Of a stretch of DNA of 64,000 nt, positions 45,890-59,575 are shown piece by piece. Each line of letters begins with the position of its first letter. The stretch's first letter is position 1. The notes under the pieces are model-generated. The model searched no databases. It saw only the letters and a list, made by a program, of their open reading frames with translations, and was not told the DNA's origin. This DNA is from Aspergillus flavus (Eukaryota > Ascomycota > Eurotiomycetes > Eurotiales > Aspergillaceae): the NCBI RefSeq assembly GCF_009017415.1, contig NC_092404.1, positions 744,001 to 808,000 on the forward strand, in the 5' to 3' direction. A program made the position numbers and the translations under genes.

Positions 45890-48800
45890 TTAAAGGGACT
45901 TTCTTTATGAACGACTAGCTTCCTATGTAATATACCTATCTAGCTAGTCCGCTTAACTTTGACCTATTAACCTTAAAGCTCTACAGGGGACCATCGCTTA
46001 GAGTATATCACTAGTTTTTGTACTAGCGTGTACTGGTCGAGTATGAGACCTGATGAATAAACTGGGATTTTACTACACTGCTCTGACTGATCTCCTCTTA
46101 GGCGGCGTGTTCGCATATTCCTTTTGGACTAAAAAATGTGTGATTCCAATAATCTCCGCGAAACAGCCTTTTTAGTTAGCCCTGGGATGCTCTAGGAAAT
46201 GCCAGGGATATGTAACATCTGAGCCTTTGCCGTACTTTTGATTCTCTCTTGGATGGGTCCTCCTTCGGTCACCCTCCACATTTATGCTTAGCACTTGCGC
46301 TGCTGTTACCCTAATCAAGTCTTTATTTAAGGTCGCAGGGCTGAAGTCAATTTGCAATAGTACATTCTATTTCGGTGCTGCCGCTGTTATAGGGTGGGCC
46401 TATTGGTGGAATGGCGGGGGCCAAGACAGCCATTACTTACTGGCTGCAGCTGTAAATGGGACATCTAGATTCTTGACAGTTTTTGTAATATTGTAACGGG
46501 ATGTATTAGCCTGGAACGGTGCATGGATGGGGTTCGTGATCCACCATCCCGCGTATAGCGCCGGACTTTTGCAATTTGTCAGGGTGCGGCCCGCGATGTA
46601 GCTTAGTAGCCTCTAGACTTTCTTAGCTGCATAAACTCGAAGAGCGCCGGTCAAATGTAACTCTATCACTCGGTCCCTGCGCACTGAACTTCTGTCCTCG
46701 ATTCATGCCCGATGGCACTAACCATATTTAGAACGTTAAGATTACTGGTAGAGATCGTCCGGGGTTGCATCGCATCTCTATCTATATAGATTGGAACAGG
46801 AAAAAGGATCCCGGAATGGAATATTGGGTGGTAAACCCCCTTGACCTAAGGCTGCAGTATCCTCTTTCGTGTGTTTTCTTAACTCATCAATAAGAGGGGC
46901 TACTATAGTACTAGCTTCTTCTAAATATCCGGGAAACTTACCCGGTAATTCAACACTGGTTGGTCGGAAATTTATATCCGAATGAGTCCAAAATAGGAAC
47001 GAGCTACCGTGACTTTGTGGAGCCCTGTCAGGATATTCTTGACAAACTTAATCAGCTTTAATTAGTGGCTACTCTCTATATCAGGCTTATCACAGTGATC
47101 TGGACCAATAATATGGATTAGAAACACCCTTCACACATGTATAACTTAGCTTTCGATGATTTGCCAATTCACCCCATGCTTGTCCCGTTCCGGTTCTGAT
47201 TTGCCTGATGCTGTAGGCAAGCTCTAGCCTGCTCATCCTCCAATGTTCTTAAGACCCATAGCCTTGTATCATTACGCCCCATAGCCGTCCAGCCCTTGAT
47301 ACATGACTAGCCCCACGTGCCGTACACTATACTAGTGATCCATGGGCTCTACTTTCACGTCCTCAACACGGCTTAGGACAAGGCATTTTCACACCTTCAT
47401 GTATCCATTTCTGGAGAGCAAACTTAGGACTTACTTGCAGTCCCCACCAACAGCTCCGGCTAGAAGCGGCATCTGCGAGGCACGTTTTCCCTACCTTGTG
47501 ATGATTTGTTCAACACAAGGCCCTTCACGTGTATGTATAGAAGTCACCTAAATTATACCACCTGGCAAATAGACTAGTCGGAAGGTACTTATTTTTTGAA
47601 CCTATTGCTGCGGTGCTTAGGTTACTAAAGTGGGATAACCTTTGACTATACCGCTCTCGGGATGTTGATTCAGATCGGAATCAACTATCATGGTCTTTTT
47701 ACCCAGTGGAAAAGCACACCCTCTAACCTAGTACCCAGAGCTTGAAGACTCTCCCCCCACAATTAAGCGTAGACCCTGGATCCTCAGCCCAGAATCAATC
47801 ATCTAAACTAAAATATCACATGCCTTTCGTGCCGTTACTGCATTTGGCAATTGGCTAACTTGTTGCCATTCTTTCTTTTTCTTCAAGCCCTTGCGTATTC
47901 CCCCTTCGATCTGCCAATTACATATCTGTACCCGGACAGGGGCACGACGGTCTACTGTCAATAAATAAAGATCAAAGGCAAGCACCACCTACGTTCCACC
48001 TCGTTGCCAACCCTCCACGAACTTTTCCACTCAAAAGCGAGGGACATTGAAGATATATTTAGGCCTAAGTCAAGAGCGCATTCATCGCAGGAAGAAAACA
48101 ATGGTTTGTTTGACCAGCCCATTTCAAGTTTAGGGTGAGGAGCTAACCTTATCACCGTTCTAAATAGAAGCACAATAACTCAACGCAGAAAACTGTCGAT
48201 GTTTCTCCTTTGCTGAACAGCGTACGTCTACAGCGGTCAATGTACAGTCCTGTTACTGAATTATTTGGATAATGAGGCTGAGCCAGGCGCTTGTAACGCT
48301 GAGTTGGCAATCACTGGCATCCACACACGACAACCAGGATGGCAGTGGACTACCTCCGCTAGATAATATTGACGAAATGATTCGTCTGCAGGACATGCTC
48401 TCAGAAGAGCTTTCCCGGTTAAATGATGTTCTATACCACGAGGGCAATCATTGACCATGTCTTTCCAGGAGCTTTAACCACCTTGCTGGGGTTAGCCCTT
48501 ATCCATTCAACTTCTTATCAAGGGAGCAAGCAAGGCACTGAGCGAATTTCGAAACCAATGCTATTACGCAAGTTTAAAAGTGACATGCAACTGTTCAGTA
48601 TCAAATGTGTACATCCTATAACCTTCAAATGGAGTTATCTCGAATGCCAGTAAAGTATGCGGAATAGGTGATGTGCAGAACAGGTCATGAGTGTCTGTGT
48701 CATTGGGTTGATATCTCAACTCTCTACTCCATCCTATATCTGTCGAGAGGCTCCTAGCTTACAGTATTTTTGACCCCTTGGGGTGATGGAGATGGGGACA

Positions 48801-49080
48801 ACTGATGCTTTTGTGTCTTTGTTCTTTTCTTTATTTCTTTCTTTTTCCCCTTCGCTTAGAAGCATCATATGACATGGATTTGTTTCTTTGATGCCGAGAA
48901 ATGGACCACGCCAGGAAGGTTCTTCTGCCGCGGCTCCACCTAAACAGAGTTTACATTTAGAAGGTTGAATTGAGTGTGGAGACGTGCCCTCCGGCCTCTG
49001 CACCCAAATTGACACATTTGTGACGCAGCATATGTAGAGAATGTTATCCAGTGCAGACGCAGCTAGAGGTCGATTTTCCA
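45890..49080. repeat. Ancient segmental duplication, copy A
   Basis: A series of blocks here matches, in the same order and orientation, blocks in 49310-58100: about 45957-46110, 46185-46290, 46300-46450, 46540-46660, 46685-46860, 47270-47310, 47960-48620 and 48880-49000. Examples of shared words are CTTGGATGGGTCCTC, TTGCAATAGTA, CACCCTTGATACA-like, AAAACAATGGTTTG and GAGCTTTCCCGGTTA. Similarity is visible but heavily decayed. The block at 47960-48620 could derive from a gene, because DNEAEPG...DEMIRLQDMLSEELSRL parallels DNEAESE...DDMIRLQLMLSTELSRL in copy B, but neither copy has an intact frame. Confidence 0.6.
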
Positions 49081-49974
49081 CGTTTCAGTACTTACTAGTA
49101 CATACCTATGTACCGTTTAACCCATGTCGTATCGTTCAAGCCCGGATTGGCACTATACTCTCGGATATAATCTCCGTATGACACTCTTGACAAGTGAGGT
49201 GGGTCAGCTAGGAATTGACCTACCTGACTACTAGCTGCATTAGCAAGCATTGCCATATACAAAATACTAAATTCTCATGGCGATAGAAATAGTTAATTAT
49301 TCTGTATTTAAGGTCTTAGCTATATAACTATTTCATAAAGACACATGTAGGTAGTAATGTCATGCCTGATAGTCTGCTTAACCCCGACCTGTTTAGCCTC
49401 GAGCTTTAGAGGGAAGCATCGCTTAGGACATACTTATGGTCTTTTTACTGGAGGCTATTGGTAAAATATAGGCGCTGATAAATAAACCCTACTTTTACAC
49501 TACTATCTTAGCTAATCCTGTTGCAGTTGGAGAAGTTTATATGCTCGCTTTAGAATAGGGCTGTATATAAATAAAGGTACTTTCTTTTTATTAAATCGTT
49601 TCTAGCTTCGATAGGAAAGATAGATCTTGCTCCAAGACCAATATTTTTAAGTAGAACCGGGATGCTCACAGGAATTCCAATGATATGACCCATTGGAGTC
49701 TTTACTTCAATTTGACTTCCCCTTGGATGGGTCCTCTGCGCTGCCCACTCGTGGTTCAGTGCATCGTAGCTCCCTGAGCCAATCTCCTTTCAGTTTAAAA
49801 GCAGTATAGTGACATTGCTTGTATATTCTTAGTTGCTGTGCCCCTTACGAGGGCAAATCAAAATAGAGATGCAAGTATCGCAGCGCAAGATGTGCTTGTA
49901 GGAGCTGCAACTCTCAGTCCATGGGCGGAGTGAAACTTGACAGACATTAGCAAGTCATATATTGATCGAGCGGT

Positions 49975-51086
49975 ATGAACAGCCCATATGAGGGATCGCA
50001 AACCTTTACTCTCCCAGATGGCCAGTTTCTAGGGGTAGTTGGTACTCCATTTCCAACACCAAAATATCGTTATCGTCAAGCCCTGGAAATATCCCAATCT
50101 TCATGTGTGAAGATTCGTATCTTACAACACATGAATGCCAGCAGATCTGGACTCAGAGAAACGGACCACGGCACTTTCTCTACAAAATCAACGCGGCAGA
50201 CTCGGACCAGTGCCACCGTGCACTGGAACCCCAGATATCAAGGTATATTCTGATTCAATTTCCAATATATACCGGGCTGCGAAGTATATTACTTGACAAA
50301 CTGGATGAGGTCTAAAGACGGATAGATTACAACAGGATTATATTCCACCCGCGGGCCATCCGCTACGTCGCCGAATTTATATACTAGACAGGATTGCCCA
50401 GCCAATTTCGAGTAATTAAGTAAGCTAGTCACCACTACAGCCAGATACATATGGAAGTAGATAGGTATATAGTTATAGCAGGAGTACTAGAAGGAACCAA
50501 GGACAAAGGATAGAATAGAGGATAGAGAACTGCTAGGGGGGTGGCAGGCAGTTTTAGTTGTGTTTAAAAGTTTTCGGTTTAGACTATATTCTCTCTGTGG
50601 GTTTTATGGCGTTTACAATTAGATTCTAGGCTCCCCGGCGCACCTGCATAGCTAAACGTTCAGTAGTAGGCTCTAACAGTTAATAGAATCTTGATTGACT
50701 GATTGATTGATTGATATGAATGCCAGCAGATTTTAACGGAGCGATAGACCAGCACTGTATCGACAGCGCCCTCAAGGAATGTCTCCCGCATTCTCAATCA
50801 GGTGAATAGGTGAGCTGTATTGCGGTAAGTCAATCTCTTGCCAGGACATAGCTCGATTATTCTAGCTAACGTCCCCAACTCACAGATTCGGCTTTCCTGT
50901 TCTTTCCTGAATATCCTCGGAGGAAACGAAGTCACTATATGCAGTTTCAGACAGCTGGAGCTAGCGCGCTATCGTCTATCTTCTAGAGATACAATAAGCT
51001 ACCACCAGGGGAACATCGAAGCTGTATATTACTGGGAGAATAGCGGTGCAAATTCTACACTAAGCAGTAAGGATTGCCAATGTTGA
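49975..51086 (+). other. Possible decayed Cys-containing gene inside copy B
   Basis: Short frames here look protein-like: SQTFTLPDGQFLGVVGTPFP near 49990, a shifted THECQQIWTQRNGPRHFLY near 50125, and after a clean intron-like segment (GTAAGTCAATC at 50825 to CTCACAG at 50886) a Cys-containing stretch ending at 51086. The word ATGAATGCCAGCAGAT occurs at about 50130 and again at about 50716, suggesting an internal duplication. No continuous model can be built and no family is recognised. Confidence 0.3.
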
Positions 51087-53655
51087 ATACCCCCACACAC
51101 CGGAAAGACGTTCACAGGTCAATGCAAGATGGGTTTCATCCAACATATACAGAAACAAAACAAATCTCAACAGGATCTCCGTCGGCAATCGTCGGCAATC
51201 TTAGTAGATTACAAGCGCTACTGTTGGACTGTTCCTGCATCAGACAATTCTAACTCCATTATACATTGTATCACATAGGTTAGCGTGTGATATTTCCCGC
51301 AGGATGATATGACTCCCTACCGCCATTGTCCTCTTGATCACCGTCAACGCCAAGAATGTAGAACTGTGAGCTGTCACCCTCCTCAATGTTCATTCATTTA
51401 TAACACTTGCCATGCTGTTACTCCCAGTGAATGATTCCTGAAGACCAAAGAGCACAGAGCGACTTGCAATAGTATATCCTCTTTTAAATTGCGATTGTTG
51501 AGACGGCAAACCTGGTCCAATCATTCACTGGGTGGAATTCAAGGTGGCGGTGGCGGTGGCGGCCGTATACTCCTTGGCTGCAGCCCTAATTAAGACATCA
51601 GAACCCGCGCTGTTATATTATAACATATTTTAGCAGCTTAAAAGAGCTTATGGCTAAGGGTGGCAATTCACCATCCCGCATGGGTTGAAATTCTGTTAAA
51701 TTATTACGTGCGTCTCGGAATGAGGATTGGCTAGTCATTCAACTGATCGCCATCTCAGCGATTGTGTCTAGACTGCTCAGCCACATAAGATCGAAAAACG
51801 CCGGTCAGGGCATCTACAGGCAACAAGCACTGCAGCGTGGTTAAATCGCTTGATGTTGGTAGGGCAACTCATACTGGCGTGCTGTGGCGAGTTAACAGTT
51901 GAGAGAGACCTTCCCGAAGATATGTACTCTCGGTGCTACTCATGTGTCCTCGTTCTTGTCTTATAACCTGGTGTATTTATTGTATGTAATTTTCACTTGC
52001 GAGTAGCATACCTGAGGTATGGAGTGGTGTTATTTATTCCGAGTAACCGTGTAATAGTCCCAGCATGGAGATAGTGGGTAGCTGAAAGAGATGCTCCCAC
52101 GAGTATCCAATATCGCAAAGAAATAATGCTAGTATGAAGAATGGTTTGTGCCAAATCCACAATAGTTCAGGCGCTCCACGTTATTCCTATTCACGACGAA
52201 TGAGAATGAGAAGACCGTCTGCAAGCTTCATACCATCCAATGCATCTTCTGGAAGATCATATGGAACAACAAACCTGACCACTGTTAATATTGAGTAGCA
52301 ATGTTGAGTTTTGCAAACTTATAAGGCGGGGCCATACGATGCGTAATGTACAGGAGGCAGGGCTGAGGTTGGAGGGAAGAGATTAAAATCTGTTATTTCC
52401 TGTCCAGCCAGCTTCGCTTTGATTCTAGTGATATACGTTAGACATGGTTAACCCTGTGGTCATAGCTTCAGGCAAAGGGGGGTGGCACATCGTCTCAATG
52501 TCTTTGTCGCACTGACCAAATGACTCGAGAGTGCTGTACCTAACGATAGCAAGCTGTAGGTACGGTCAATATCACATTTAAGCGGAACAAAAGAAATGCT
52601 CAGACTAACGTATCGAGGCATTCTGGCCGATCTTATTTCCCACCTTTATGAGCTTCTACTAAGTGTACTCTCTACAGCTAATATTAACGGCAACTGATGG
52701 ATTGTTCATTGGGCTAAGCAAAGTGCTGAAGGGTCAACGGCAGTTGTGCTCCAACTTAATTCCTGTGACTTGTCATTCCCGATTGCCGTGTCCACTCTAT
52801 GAGGATCTGCAAGAGAGAGAAAGGACACCCAACTAGGCTCTTCCTTTGGGTTAAAGTGGGTACCACCGGGCGTGGCATACCCCAATAGTTAGCTTTCCTT
52901 GCCCCAAATATTCTTTGGGATACGTATCTCCCTGAATCCACGCGCCCGGTTGTGGATCCGCAATGTGAAAGCGTGGCATCATCCACCAACCATAAACAAT
53001 GAAGATCCGATGATCTTTCCTGTATTTACGCCTTAGCTGGATAATTTCAGCTTCAGCCTGCCCTCACCTCTAATCTCTGATTCATGGCCACTTGTGCTAA
53101 CCATATCGATCACACAAACATTATTAAGGGATATTGGCTGGATGTTTCATCGTATCTCTATCTAGATTAGGCGTCCTAAGGGACCTCGAAATGGAATGTC
53201 GAGCCAATTTGGGCGTGGCTTGAATAGATAACCACCTTGGCACAAGGGCTATGCAAGACGCCAACCATATCATTCTAGACTTACCTTTCAGGTATAGGCA
53301 TTGTATGGCAACCAAATGACCCCCGGACTGGGATACCAGCCTACAAAACATAAGAAAAAGAAAGAAGAACAGAAACAGAAACAAAAAACTTGGGTGGGCC
53401 AGCCCCACAATGTAGGCTCGGGCTCTCCGAACGAACGGAAGGAAGGTATCCTGTAAGGAGCTCTTTGTAAGCAGGTTCCGTTATAAGCAACATATCTGTT
53501 ATAAGCATATTGGTCTGATGGTAAAGTTGGCTCCGTGTCCTTAAAAATTTTAATGATCTTCTAGAGGCAAGCATGAATATCTTCCATACTTCCTTTATCG
53601 AGATGCTTATACTAGACCGCTGGAACGTCTTGACTTTGCATCATCATACGAGTCC

Positions 53656-55209
53656 ATGCAGCGTCGACCTATTTCCAACAGCCAGAAGTTGGCTCTTCGG
53701 TCTCAACACGCATTGAAGCCATACTTGACCCAGCTTCAGCTCTGTCAGTGGTTTGAGGCAGAATATCAACAGCCAATAGCGGAGTCTTCTGTCTCACGAA
53801 TTCTCTCCTCCCGGTATGACTCACTTGACGGAGCGTCAAGCCACCAATTGAGAGCCAAACGACGACGCGCCGAAAGCTGGCCAGAGCTTGAACGGGCCCT
53901 GTACGAGTGGATACGGCGAGTACAGGACCAAGAATCTCTCTCCCAGCATCTCATCCTGCAAAAAGCTAGAACGTTCTGGGAGAGGCTCTATCCGGGCCAG
54001 GCGATGCCTCAGTTCAGTAACGGGTGGATGCGGGGGTTCCAATCTCGTTGGGATATCAATAAAAGCAACTTACAAGGCAAAAGCGCAAGCCATTCTGACG
54101 ATGGGACAGTCGAGATGATCGGCATTCGCCAGCTTCTCAACCAATACGCACCCCGGGATATTTTTGCTTGCGACGAGACGGCCCTTCTCTGGAAGCGCAT
54201 CCCGGAAAGTGGCTTAGCTATTGCAGGCCATACTCCTACAGGTACAAACGGAAATGACCGCCTAACGACCTGCTTCTGTTGCAATTCGGATGCTTCGGAA
54301 CGTCTTCCTCTCTGGTTTGTTGGGACCGCGAAACGACCTCAGGCATTCAGCGCTGCGGGCATCAATATCGAGAACCTTGGGTGTCACTGGCGGTTTAATA
54401 CGAGAGCCTGGATGACTTCTACCATCTTCACGGAGTGGCTACTATGGTTCGATCAAAGAATGGCTGGTCGGAAAGTTGTTCTTTTGATGGACGGTCTCTC
54501 GGCCCATAAATTCGCCTTTGAGGAGGTAGGCTCGCAACTTCAGAACACATTTATTATATGGATCCCCGCAACGCCGGAAGGAAAATACCAGCCCCTTTGT
54601 CAGGGGATCCTCTTTACATGGAAAGCATACTGGAAATGCAAGTGGGCATCTTATTTGGTGCATGAACATGACCGTGGCTGGGACCCAATATCGACAATGA
54701 CAATTCTACACGCCATTCGCTGGGCAATCTCTATATGGGAAATTGAATTGGCCGACGATATCTTTACGCACGCCTTTAGAGCGACCATGTCTATAGAAAG
54801 CATTGAACGCATCGACAATCGACAAACGATCATGGACATTGAGAACCTGCTGCATCACTTGTATCTTTCAGGCTACGTCTCCGAGCCCATGGACACTAGC
54901 CATTTCATAGACCCCGTGGAGGAGAAAGTTGATGATAGCACGCTACATCTCGACGACTCCATATTGTGCCATTTTGAGAACGCTAGCGAATTACAAGAGA
55001 GTGCGAGCACTGCTCTTCAACCTCTTTCACTAGTTTCAGTGTCCGATGCCTTAGAAGGGCTCTATAAGCTCCGTCTATATGAAGAGCAGCAGGTAAATGC
55101 GAATATGGACCTACTGCAGGTCCTTAAACATCATGAAAAGTTACTTCTCCAGAAACAAACTGAATCAACTGAATCCCAACGTGTGTCTGATGCGAGGGCT
55201 TTTTTTTGA
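53656..55209 (+). mobile_element. Pogo/Fot-like DDE1 transposase, catalytically altered
   Basis: Single 517-aa frame of the Tc1/mariner-pogo superfamily. The N-terminus is a helix-turn-helix (SNSQKLALRSQHALK to SSVSRILSSRYDSL), then a CENP-B/Tc5-type HTH (WPELERALYEWIRRVQ to FSNGWMRGFQSRW). The DDE1 domain has Asp173 in FACDETALLWK and Asp279 in VVLLMDGLSAHK. The third acidic residue, normally in a YQPLDQGI-type motif, is Cys315 here (YQPLCQGILFTWKAYWK). The nearby PPNATS-like segment is also changed to PATPEG. The enzyme should be inactive despite a full frame. Terminal inverted repeats were not found by eye. The element sits in copy B of the segmental duplication and is absent from copy A. 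Confidence 0.85.
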
Positions 55210-55500
55210 TTGACTTACCTGTACATCGATCGCTCAGTGTTCTATTGACGCAATCCTCATACAAACCTTAAAGCCATTTACTCAATCCTAATCCATCAAG
55301 TAGTGTGGGCCACTACTGTTCGTTTTCTATCTTTGCTCTCTGCTTCTTTCTTCTTCTAATCCTTTTGCTTCTTTTTCCATTTTCCTTTTCCCTTCCTTTC
55401 GTCTTCTTGTCAGAATTTGAATATTTCGCAACGACCTTCTACGTGTTCTACGATAGCTCAAGATACCTAGATGAAATAAGAACTTTATTTTCGCGTGGAT

Positions 55501-55522
55501 AACGGCGGCTAGGTCCGCCGTT
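55501..55522. other. Short perfect hairpin downstream of the transposase
   Basis: AACGGCGG-CTAGGT-CCGCCGTT is an 8-bp perfect stem with a 6-nt loop, flanked by GTGGATAAC on the left and again at about 55537. It may be part of the element's subterminal region; this is a weak inference. Confidence 0.35.
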
Positions 55523-58100
55523 CGGACATTTCTAGTGTGGATAACTTGCGTATTTTTTCGTTCTCTTGCTTTTCCTTTTTTTCTTTTTTCTTTTTCTTTT
55601 TTTACTTTCTCTAATTTTTTTTTGTTTTTTATGCACGGATGAGTGTAATCTAGTACTAGCCTAGACTAGCTTCTAGTAAAGATTGGGGAACTGAGCACTT
55701 GGCCAATCATAGCTCATAAGGAACTCATATCCGCGTGATCTAGAAGAACCCTGCCTTCTCCGAGTACGTTTTATAGAGCTTTGTCCTTACTTCGGTCATG
55801 TAGAGTTTAAAACCCTGATTGATGATCGAACTTAGTCCAGTAAAATACTCTCTAGTCACTGTGTCGCGATTCTTGGGCTATGAGTTGATCTTATTCTTAG
55901 GGAATCCTGAGTTTAGTACTAAGTTCAATAATCGTATAGGCTGGGGGATTCCAATCAAGTTTTGAGGGTTCCTCCGTTATAAGCATGTCCTTATTTTAGT
56001 ACGCCCCACAGCAGTCCCACCCTTGATACATTGTACTTACAATAGTTTTCCGGGTAAAATGTCGCGACACGTTTTTTCCTCCTGGACATTATTTTCTTGG
56101 GCTAGCGGCGCCTCCGAACGCCTCTACAGGTGATAGATCTGAACAAAATAATGGAACCACAGATTAAGTTCGTGTTATGGGAGTTTATATATACTTGGCA
56201 CCCTATAGGGAATTCGTTATCCTAGGTGGATCGATCTTACTTGCTTGATCAACATTTATTATCGAAACATCTTCTACTCCGTACGCTCAACTAGGTTAGC
56301 GACTACTCTTTCTAGCCACGAATTTTTCGAAGTGGGTCATTCTGTAGTTGAATTGCCTATACCCTCCGCCCTTTTTGGTAGCGGTGATGTAATATAGTAT
56401 CCAATCATATAAAGCTGGAAAGGCAAAGTAATCTGACAGATCGCCCCACTTCAATGGCCAGAAAGAGTAAAGTGATGCGAGTATAATGTATAAGGCTCTC
56501 AGGATGTTGATTCCCAACAGAATCACCTATCGTGATCTATTCCCATACTCTAGGATAGCATAGCATATTGCATTGTAATTAGAGAAATACTTTTCATACA
56601 GTTCGACTACCGTAACTCTTCCGTGGTTGCCGGTACGTCGAGCGTTTCCCATAAGATTCGGCTATTGAAAAGGCAATTCTGCATTTCACCACCCTCGGCA
56701 GATCCCAGTTCCGGAGTTTGCCTGGCAGCCTGTTTTGCTCAATAGTGATTGCCCTAGGAGATCAAATAGACGGAAGTTCTGCATCATACATATCAGTCTC
56801 CTAGTTGTACGTTTAGCATTTTAGGCAAACCGAGCGCCATTTATTCGTTTCTCTCACTCCTTGCGCCTCAAAGATTAAATTGATCTGCCGCAGGGAAGAT
56901 GCACCTGGAATGGAGGGCATGAACCCATGTCAGCTATTAATAAATAGAGGTTAAAAAAGCCAAACCCCATCTCGCATCTCACCTCGTTGCCAATGCTCCA
57001 GAAAACTCTTCCACGGGGAAGCGAAGGATACCAAGACTCATTCAAACCCAAGTGGAGAAGACATTGATCGGATACAGAAAACAATGGTTTGCTTGGCCAT
57101 CTCTCTTCAGGTTCCATATGGAGAAGTTAAGCTTACCACCGTTTTGAAAAGAAGCTCGTTACCTCAACGCGGCAGACGGCCGAGATCGGTCCTTCACTCG
57201 ACAAAGTACGTTTACGACACAACCGCTCTTGTTCTAGCCCTGTTACTGAGTTCTATAGATAACGAGGCTGAGTCAGAATATCGTGACGCTGACTCGGAAA
57301 TCAATGACAGCTATATGTGGCAAACCGCATAGCAATGCCCTACCCACGTTAAACGATATCGACGATATGATTCGTTTGCAACTCATGCTCTCAACAGAGC
57401 TTTCCCGGTTATATGCCGTGCTGGACCCCGACGATCACTACTCGATCAAGTCTACCCGAGACCTTTAACCATTCTGCGGATGACGGCCTTTATCCGGGAA
57501 ATCCGCTTTGCTTTGAGACAGTCGATGGAAACTCTGGAAAGTCACATTGCATACTCCAAACCCCCTTTATACAAGGAAATAATACACTGGAGGGAATTCC
57601 ATCAGTAAGGCCACAGCGCAAGTTCAAGAGCGAGATGGAAATCTTCATCATTAGAGGTGTACATAGATATGGCCCGACCGCTTTCACTACATAAAAAATA
57701 GTTCATAGCCGGTTATGAGACATCATTAAAAATTATTTGCAGTTGTTAAATAACGGTCTTAAACTACCAATGGTTGTTAATAATCATAATAGCTACTCGA
57801 ACTTTTAAAACTGTTTTATTATATTCCCTACTAGCAACCATCTCTGATCACTATGTACATGCTATCTACCACCTTCCAAGAGAGCCATTCTGTACAGCAT
57901 ATCCCTGAATTCCACTGAACAGGTCATGAGAAGATAAGACCAGAAGCTTCTTAATGCCTGAATGATTTTTCATTCGATGGGTCGTCACGGGGAATGTTTT
58001 TCCGGCTCCACCAAAATAGACGTACAGTTGAAGGATTTTCCACGCGACTGTTGTCGAACCAGGAATCGAGTCATGCAGGTCGATTGCCGATAGACTCAGC

Positions 58101-59575
58101 CCCTCCGGCCGAATTGACTCTGCCTTGCTGACAAGGCACTGTGTAATTGGGAGCGCGGACTGGTAGGAGGTTGTGGTTGGACATCTGCGGTCGCACTAGT
58201 ATGGAGGTACATATGACACTATTCATGGCCTCGGAAGGGTCACGCGGGACTGTGATTTCATTGGTAGGAATATGTTGCCGCCAATGGCGGCATGCACTAA
58301 AGGAATGATCTTAGGGCTAATGATGAACTTTCAACTAACTGCCAACGTCCGAGCGGATGCAATGGTCCATATTAACCGGCGGTGACACTGCACACACTCG
58401 GCCGAAGCCACAAATGGAAAGAGTCATCATTTTGGAGGCTTCTAGTGGGAAAAGAAGGGTCCACTTGAAACTCACAGGAGCCCACTTGTCCGTTATAAGC
58501 ACGGCTCGGTACACGCCCGAGCAACTCTCTGGTTATCGGCAGTTTTCATTGCTGAAACGGCGTTACAGTATTGATGTTCCTCATGGTATTGGTTTATGTG
58601 CTTTGACGCATTCCTTTCACCTATTGGTACACATACTTCCAAGTACCCAGGGCGATGCACTCTATCGAATCGAGCCCAGATAGGAAATCTCATGGAACTG
58701 CAGATCACCGTACAGCATTATTGAATCTGTGTAATATATTTCCTGCCACTAGATCTTCAAGGCATTCCTGGTCTACGTAGTTGGTCTAGTCCTTCAACCA
58801 CTAGCGGCTATTCTTCCACGAGGAGAGGAGACTCGTAGCTCATTCTTTGGTATATGTTGACTGAACAAGAATGTGGGACCGAGTCCACGCTCGACAAGGA
58901 AGCTTGCGTCAAGGTTGATGATCATGGAATGTAGTCGCTGCCGAATGCCATTGACCGAACCGTGAGGTACATAAGGATGGGATACTACGGTGGAAGAAAA
59001 TGAGGCGAACGGTACAGAAAGGCCTCCAGCCCCATAAATGTTACTAAGTTAGGTATAGGCTTTCGAAGTGAATACCCAAAATCTATTTCTCTGTACAGTA
59101 TTAGATCAGGGGGGGCTGGCCCTCAGCCACAGTTATTTTTATACGTGGCTCATGAATGACTGCGCGCTAGCCGCACGACGGATAAATGCTTGAGGACAGC
59201 AGGGAGTTGATCCAAATGCCATGGCTTTGCACGGTAAGCTCAACAGGACTCCTCACGCCAATTCACCACATACCACAGGCTACAGTCTCATTCCTGCGGC
59301 AATCTTATGCTGCACTGGACACGACATCCGCATCCAGTCCAGCTAAATGTGACAGACCATACGTAGCACCCCTTGTTGGGACTCTTGCTTGGCAGTTGCT
59401 TCTGTTTTACTAACTACTTGAATTAAACATCTAATCGCTTTATAGTGCGTACGAGGATTACACCGTATGATCATTACCCAACAAAAAGCGAGAGTTATCC
59501 ATTATTGCGCATCACAATCACCTAATACTGCCGCTTCCAATCAGAAAGACAGGCCAGTCGCCTTCATACCCTGCC
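58101..59575. other. Intergenic, decayed
   Basis: About 1.5 kb without a supported gene. It contains CCGTTATAAGCA at 58490-58501, a word also found at 53478 and 55974, so transposon relics are possible here. Confidence 0.4.

Larger units (their letters stand above)
49310..58100. repeat. Ancient segmental duplication, copy B, expanded by insertions
   Basis: Collinear counterpart of copy A. Matching blocks lie at about 49375-49530, 49655-49750, 51410-51600, 51660-51820, 53050-53200, 55990-56030, 56980-57690 and 57990-58060. Extra DNA separates them relative to A: about 49.8-51.4, 51.85-53.05 and 53.2-55.95 kb; the last contains the DDE1 transposase. Copy A is about 3 kb and copy B about 8.8 kb, so B grew by insertions after duplication. 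Boundaries are approximate because they were judged by eye. Confidence 0.6.
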
